Below are positions 61,853 through 64,000 of a DNA stretch of 64,000 nucleotides, one piece after another (position 1 is the stretch's first letter; the number at the start of each line of letters is the position of its first letter). The notes beneath the pieces were generated by a model, which searched no databases, was not told the origin of the DNA, and worked only from the letters and a program-made list of their open reading frames with translations. The DNA is from Acidobacteriota bacterium (GTDB lineage Bacteria; Acidobacteriota; Holophagae; Acanthopleuribacterales; Acanthopleuribacteraceae), in the NCBI GenBank assembly GCA_020637335.1, contig JACJWC010000021.1, forward strand, positions 1-64,000. Reading direction: 5' to 3'. A program made the position numbers and the translations under genes.

Positions 61853-63067
61853 TCACAATTGGGCCGCGACCCGTTCCATGAAACAGGTCATATTGGCTTT
61901 GACACCTGCATTATCGTGGTTGTTGAAATCAAACCACAACATCAATCGATCTTCAGGATGGAACCGTGATTTCACCTGTTCCAGGACGGTTTCCGGGGAA
62001 CCGACCAGAGCATTGTCTACACCCTGTTGAATTCGGGCTGGGTCGATGGTGCCTTCAATGGCACACCAGTAGTTTTCCGTCGCCTTTGTAGCGGTTTCAC
62101 GTGCCTTCTGATCCTTCTGGGCCGTCGAGAGGCCGGGTCCATCTTCGATAAACACCAAAACGGTTCGCGGCATGTACGTACGTTTCCAGGGCCCACCATC
62201 GGGATGGAACGTTTTCATTAAACGTTGATGGGTCGCCTCAATTTGCGGGCCGGGCGTGAAGCTCAAATTAAACACCCCACACGGATAAAAGGTATTGGCA
62301 AAATCCTGCGTGGCCGCATCGTGGGCACCAATCGTTAACCACAGATTCTCGAGCGGTGCTTCAAGGGGGATCACACCGACTTGATCGAATTCCCAACGCG
62401 AGGGCAGCGGAATCTGGTTTTGGTTTTCACCATAAGCGTCTAGGGTCTGCTGCCAATGCTCGTCGGTTCGGAAATCGGAACGTTGCAAAACCTGATCCGT
62501 GACTTGTTTAGACGAAAAGACTTCGCCTTTAATGAAGCGCAGGAAAATTTCGACCGCTTCCTGGAAGATTTTGCCGCGTACGATTGGCCAAGCCACTTGT
62601 TCCCACGCGTTTCGCGGCTTGATGCCGTAGGGCGTATTGGAGAACGGGAAACGGCCGGCGGCAAAACCCAATTCCAATTTGCGTTTTTCCGAGCCATCTA
62701 GATTGTGGATGCTCAGAAATGTGCGCACGGCTTCGGCGTGGGCGATCGGTCCACCATTGCATTGAATATTGCGAATGGCTGAGCCGACATGGATGCGCGA
62801 GGTCATGGCAAAAATCTTGTGCGCAACCTGCAAAATATCCGTGTTTAAGCCGATTTCTCCTTCAAAGTGAGGGATAACCGCGCCCGGATTGCGTTTCTGG
62901 ACCTGACAGGAAAGGTGGGTTTCAGCGACCCAGGCCGTCCCAAAGCCCAGTGCATCGGCATGGCGGACCTGATCAAAGAAGTTCTGCAACATGACCCGTT
63001 CGGATGGCATGTAACCATCGACTGGCGTTTGACAGATGGAAAAGAAAATATCGAATTTCATAGACAT
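61853..63067 (-). CDS. luciferase-like (LLM) flavin-dependent oxidoreductase
   Basis: A 404-residue TIM-barrel protein of the bacterial luciferase-like family. Typical segments: FDIFFSICQTP, HADALGFGTAWVAETHL, IFAMTSRIHVGSAI, LGFAAGRFPF and NLWLTIGAHD. Such enzymes use FMNH2 or F420 with oxygen for hydroxylation, Baeyer-Villiger or C-C/C-N bond cleavage. The substrate is unknown; in this operon an aromatic intermediate between kynurenine and the ring-cleavage substrate is plausible. The ATG at 63067 (GGAGG nine bases upstream) overlaps the SDR gene by 10 bases; ATG at 63061 would give an ATGA overlap instead. Confidence 0.85.
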   Translation of the reverse strand: MSMKFDIFFSICQTPVDGYMPSERVMLQNFFDQVRHADALGFGTAWVAETHLSCQVQKRNPGAVIPHFEGEIGLNTDILQVAHKIFAMTSRIHVGSAIRNIQCNGGPIAHAEAVRTFLSIHNLDGSEKRKLELGFAAGRFPFSNTPYGIKPRNAWEQVAWPIVRGKIFQEAVEIFLRFIKGEVFSSKQVTDQVLQRSDFRTDEHWQQTLDAYGENQNQIPLPSRWEFDQVGVIPLEAPLENLWLTIGAHDAATQDFANTFYPCGVFNLSFTPGPQIEATHQRLMKTFHPDGGPWKRTYMPRTVLVFIEDGPGLSTAQKDQKARETATKATENYWCAIEGTIDPARIQQGVDNALVGSPETVLEQVKSRFHPEDRLMLWFDFNNHDNAGVKANMTCFMERVAAQL

Positions 63068-63831
63068 CCGGTGCGACCTCCATCGACCGGTAAGTTGATA
63101 CCGGAAATGTAACTGGCTTGCGGGCTGGCCAGGAAGGCGATGGCTTGGGCCACTTCGTCGGCGGAGGCGAAACGGCGCATGGGCACGGAGGCTTTTAAGC
63201 GATTACTCACTTCCGTTTCCGCTTCACCGGTTTTGCTGGCCGTTGCTTTGATCAGGTCTTCCAATCGATCGGTCGCCGTGAAGCCGGGAAGAACATTGTT
63301 CACGGTAATTTGGTCCGGGCCCAGTTCTAAAGAAAGCGTTTTGGCCCAATTGGCCATGGCCCCGCGAATCGTGTTGGAAACGCCCAAGCCAGGAATGGGG
63401 ATTTTGACCGAGGTAGAGATAATATTGATGATGCGCCCATATCCAGCTTGACGCATGCCCGGAACCAGGGCGCGGGTCAACAGGTGCGCGGCCAGAATGT
63501 GATCGGAAAAAGCCTGTTCAAACTGATGCGGTTCACTTTCCAGCAAGGGGCCGGCTTTGGGGCCTGCCATGTTGTTGATCAGGATGTGGATGGGTCCCAC
63601 TTCCTTCAGGCGTTCGCATAACTGCACTACTTGGTGGCGTTTACTCAAGTCCGTCGCGAAGATCCAGTGGTTATCGCGCGGCAACTTCTCGTGCAGCACC
63701 TCCAATTTGGATTCGGACCGCGAAACAGCCACAATCGTGGCGCCGCGTTTGGCTAAAAGCAGGGCCGTTGCTGCGCCGATCCCGCGTGAGGCGGCGCAGA
63801 CCAGAGCGGTTTTTCCGGTTAAATCACTCAT
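63058..63831 (-). CDS. atypical short-chain dehydrogenase/reductase
   Basis: A 257-residue Rossmann-fold SDR. Cofactor motif CAASRGIGAA (about 12-21), NNMAG (86-90), and NVLPGFT after the active-site helix. The catalytic Ser139 is present, but the YxxxK motif is replaced by SNTIR: Ser152 in the Tyr place and Arg156 in the Lys place. This LGxSNxxR variant recurs in a sizeable SDR subfamily, so it is not a random loss. The reaction is unknown. ATG at 63831 with GGGGGG upstream; the longer frame reads into the preceding gene, whose stop lies 8 bases inside this one. Confidence 0.87.
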   Translation of the reverse strand: MSDLTGKTALVCAASRGIGAATALLLAKRGATIVAVSRSESKLEVLHEKLPRDNHWIFATDLSKRHQVVQLCERLKEVGPIHILINNMAGPKAGPLLESEPHQFEQAFSDHILAAHLLTRALVPGMRQAGYGRIINIISTSVKIPIPGLGVSNTIRGAMANWAKTLSLELGPDQITVNNVLPGFTATDRLEDLIKATASKTGEAETEVSNRLKASVPMRRFASADEVAQAIAFLASPQASYISGINLPVDGGRTGCL

Positions 63832-64000
63832 GGCTGCCCCCCAAATAATTGCGCACCGACCATAATTCCGGGAAGCAGCGCAAGCCGGCCCGAGACTTGA
63901 GGAATTCTGCGCCAGAAGAGCCACCTGTGCCACCCAATGCGCCGATGGTTCGGGTCACCATCAATATATGGGTCTGCCGCCAACGCGCCAGCTTCTCATC
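63824..64000 (-). CDS. kynA: tryptophan 2,3-dioxygenase, C-terminal part only
   Basis: The frame is open to the window edge, giving the last 58 residues of a protein that continues beyond it. The visible part holds the haem-ligand region RWRQTHILMVTRTIG, then GGTGGSSGAEFL and FPELWSVRNYL, the C-terminal signature of tryptophan 2,3-dioxygenase (typical length about 280 residues). The His in RQTH is the expected proximal haem ligand and the GTGG Thr binds substrate. It oxidises L-tryptophan to N-formylkynurenine. It overlaps the SDR gene by 8 bases, so it belongs to the same operon. Confidence 0.92.
   Translation of the reverse strand, partial: DEKLARWRQTHILMVTRTIGALGGTGGSSGAEFLKSRAGLRCFPELWSVRNYLGGSHE

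Noticed and set aside
56444..64000. Natural-product biosynthetic cluster
   Set aside because: No carrier protein, NRPS/PKS, or tailoring core; the enzyme set reads better as catabolism of tryptophan-derived aminophenols.
1..64000. Mobile elements, CRISPR arrays, integrases
   Set aside because: No transposase or integrase motif, no direct-repeat arrays and no terminal inverted repeats were found on reading through the window.

Overview
The window looks like a compact chromosome segment of a free-living Gram-negative bacterium, with base composition near 50% GC by eye. A member of Acidobacteriota (Holophagae/Acanthopleuribacter-like) is my best guess. The guess rests on the mix of a secreted DUF1800/DUF1501 pair, a BatA/DUF4159/DUF4175 cluster, M16 peptidase pairs, two-permease RND efflux and propeller-type GGDEF proteins. 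No rRNA gene or lineage marker settles it. No insertion sequence, prophage, integrase or CRISPR array was seen. Genes are tightly packed, many overlap by ATGA, and TTG/GTG starts with good Shine-Dalgarno sites are common.

Layout. 1-2.1 kb: end of an alpha/beta hydrolase, a YchJ-type SEC-C protein, a glutathione S-transferase, and a tRNA-Val/tRNA-Asp unit with a near-consensus promoter. 2.3-9.2 kb: secreted proteins, namely a DUF1501-DUF1800 operon and a divergent heparinase II/III-like protein; the DUF1800 protein and the heparinase-like protein carry a short EF-hand/dockerin-like calcium motif after the signal peptide. 9.2-14.1 kb: PilT-type ATPase with a small duplicated-domain partner, SAM hydroxide adenosyltransferase, ThpR-type RNA phosphodiesterase, and a receiver-GGDEF-EAL protein with a degenerate cyclase site. 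14.1-21.5 kb: one membrane fusion protein and two RND permeases. 21.6-30.9 kb: O-antigen ligase-like protein, DUF924 protein, a catalytic/non-catalytic M16 peptidase pair, a GHMP sugar kinase, RarA, a small Cys-motif protein and an MFS transporter. 31.2-43.8 kb: tRNA-Ser(CGA), an EamA permease whose end overlaps the tRNA gene, then (all on the minus strand) MoxR, a TPR gluzincin, DUF4175, two VWA proteins, DUF4159 and DUF58, a Bat-like cell-envelope cluster. 43.9-56.4 kb: lipoprotein, multi-S1 RNA-binding protein, a deoxynucleoside-kinase-like protein that lacks the Walker A lysine, DUF190, MFS, a hybrid histidine kinase, a membrane TPR protein and a propeller-GGDEF sensor.

56.4-64 kb, the most interesting part, is one tightly coupled minus-strand operon that enters from beyond the window: tryptophan 2,3-dioxygenase (C-terminus only), an SDR lacking the usual Tyr/Lys pair, a luciferase-like flavin oxidoreductase, an asparaginase-II-like hydrolase, a 2-aminomuconate-semialdehyde-type aldehyde dehydrogenase, the catalytic subunit of a 2-aminophenol 1,6-dioxygenase-like enzyme, a fusion of its non-catalytic subunit to a 2-aminomuconate deaminase (RidA fold), and a MarC membrane protein. 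It reads as a tryptophan-to-central-metabolism route that uses an AmnAB-type extradiol enzyme, rather than the cupin 3-hydroxyanthranilate dioxygenase, for ring opening. The middle steps (deformylation, hydroxylation, side-chain removal, any decarboxylation) are not assigned; three unusual enzymes in the operon are candidates.
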